Position numbers and translations under genes: made by a program. The notes below the pieces were generated by a model. It searched no databases. It worked only from the letters and a program-made list of their open reading frames with translations, and was not told where the DNA came from. A stretch of DNA of 64,000 nt from Porphyromonas macacae DSM 20710 = JCM 13914 (lineage in GTDB: Bacteria > Bacteroidota > Bacteroidia > Bacteroidales > Porphyromonadaceae), in NCBI RefSeq assembly GCF_000379945.1, contig NZ_KB904151.1, positions 42,405 to 106,404 of the forward strand, written 5' to 3'. This document shows, piece after piece, positions 63,866-64,000 of the stretch (positions are counted from its first letter, which is position 1; each line of letters opens with the position of its first letter).

Positions 63866-64000
63866 ACAGAGAAGAGTTTGATCCTGGCTCAGGATGAACG
63901 CTAGCGATAGGCTTAACACATGCAAGTCGAGGGGCAGCATGGTCTTAGCTTGCTAAGATTGATGGCGACCGGCGCACGGGTGCGTAACGCGTATGTAACT
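63866..64000 (+). rRNA. rrs: 16S ribosomal RNA, 5' end (partial)
   Basis: GAAGAGTTTGATCCTGGCTC, the universal 27F-type region, is followed by AGGATGAACGCTAGCGATAG and GGCTTAACACATGCAAGTCG, a Bacteroidetes-type start. The gene runs off the right edge after 135 bases. The start is placed by counting back from the conserved GAAGAG. The variable V1 segment here (CAGCATGGTCTTAGCTTGC) is typical of Bacteroidales, but is not enough to name a genus. Confidence 0.97.

Overview
The window comes from a member of the order Bacteroidales, most likely a gut or oral anaerobe. The evidence is the 5' end of a Bacteroidetes-type 16S rRNA gene at the right edge, a complete Mfa/Fim (type V) fimbrial locus, Bacteroidetes promoter boxes (TAnnTTTG, with TTG 19 bases upstream in the best cases), an almost total lack of Shine-Dalgarno sequences, a fused SecDF, and many lipoproteins with an ASC/AAC-type lipobox. 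The 16S fragment is too short to place the genus, but it resembles the Porphyromonas/Odoribacter/Barnesiella side of the order.

Layout. 0-7.6 kb (minus strand): a ruvX-def-TPR operon, then an exported GH95 fucosidase and an MsbA-like ABC exporter. 8-11.6 kb (plus): an unknown acidic protein, then rsmI, a coiled-coil lipoprotein, a HAD phosphatase and recO in close succession. 11.7-17.8 kb: mostly minus-strand housekeeping genes (YycJ-like metallo-hydrolase, ansA, TRIC-type channel, panB, guaA) plus yccF. 18.5-22.8 kb (plus): two SGNH/GDSL-like envelope proteins and an MBOAT acyltransferase, probably a polysaccharide O-acetylation cassette. 22.9-24.2 kb: initiator tRNA-Met, a YceI lipoprotein, tRNA-Gly and tRNA-Tyr. 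24.2-25.5 kb: ribH and a membrane TPR protein.

26.3-35.6 kb (plus): a seven-gene fimbrial operon. Its order is DUF3575, DUF3868/OmpA-like, major fimbrilin, a strong hairpin terminator, FimB/Mfa2-like anchor, then three long lipoproteins that are candidate accessory or tip subunits. 36-40.8 kb: a candidate small RNA on the minus strand, then mltF-like, uup-like and a radical-SAM gene. 41-45.8 kb (minus): a HerA-like ATPase and a four-gene operon (TPR, RNase H with viroplasmin domain, ATP-grasp-like, small Cys-rich protein). 46.4-49.4 kb: ftsH-cdsA. 50.4-54.5 kb (minus): a TlpA-like lipoprotein and secDF. 55-63.1 kb (plus): M20 dipeptidase, MTA/SAH deaminase, purine nucleoside phosphorylase, K+/H+ antiporter, CDF metal transporter, folB and a SulP transporter. 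The window ends in an rRNA operon with two tandem promoters.

Beyond genes, the window has two dispersed non-coding repeat families. The first is a palindromic element of about 125 bp with three long and two reduced copies (about 7.7, 18.1, 25.6, 35.8 and 54.8 kb). The second is a MITE-like element with one long copy (50.04-50.33 kb) and two internally deleted copies (22.97 and 40.81 kb). Copies of both sit beside genes, next to gene remnants and over transcription ends. These repeats, the small RNA candidate and the fimbrial operon with its internal terminator are the parts most worth a second look. I saw no CRISPR array, no intact insertion sequence and no prophage.
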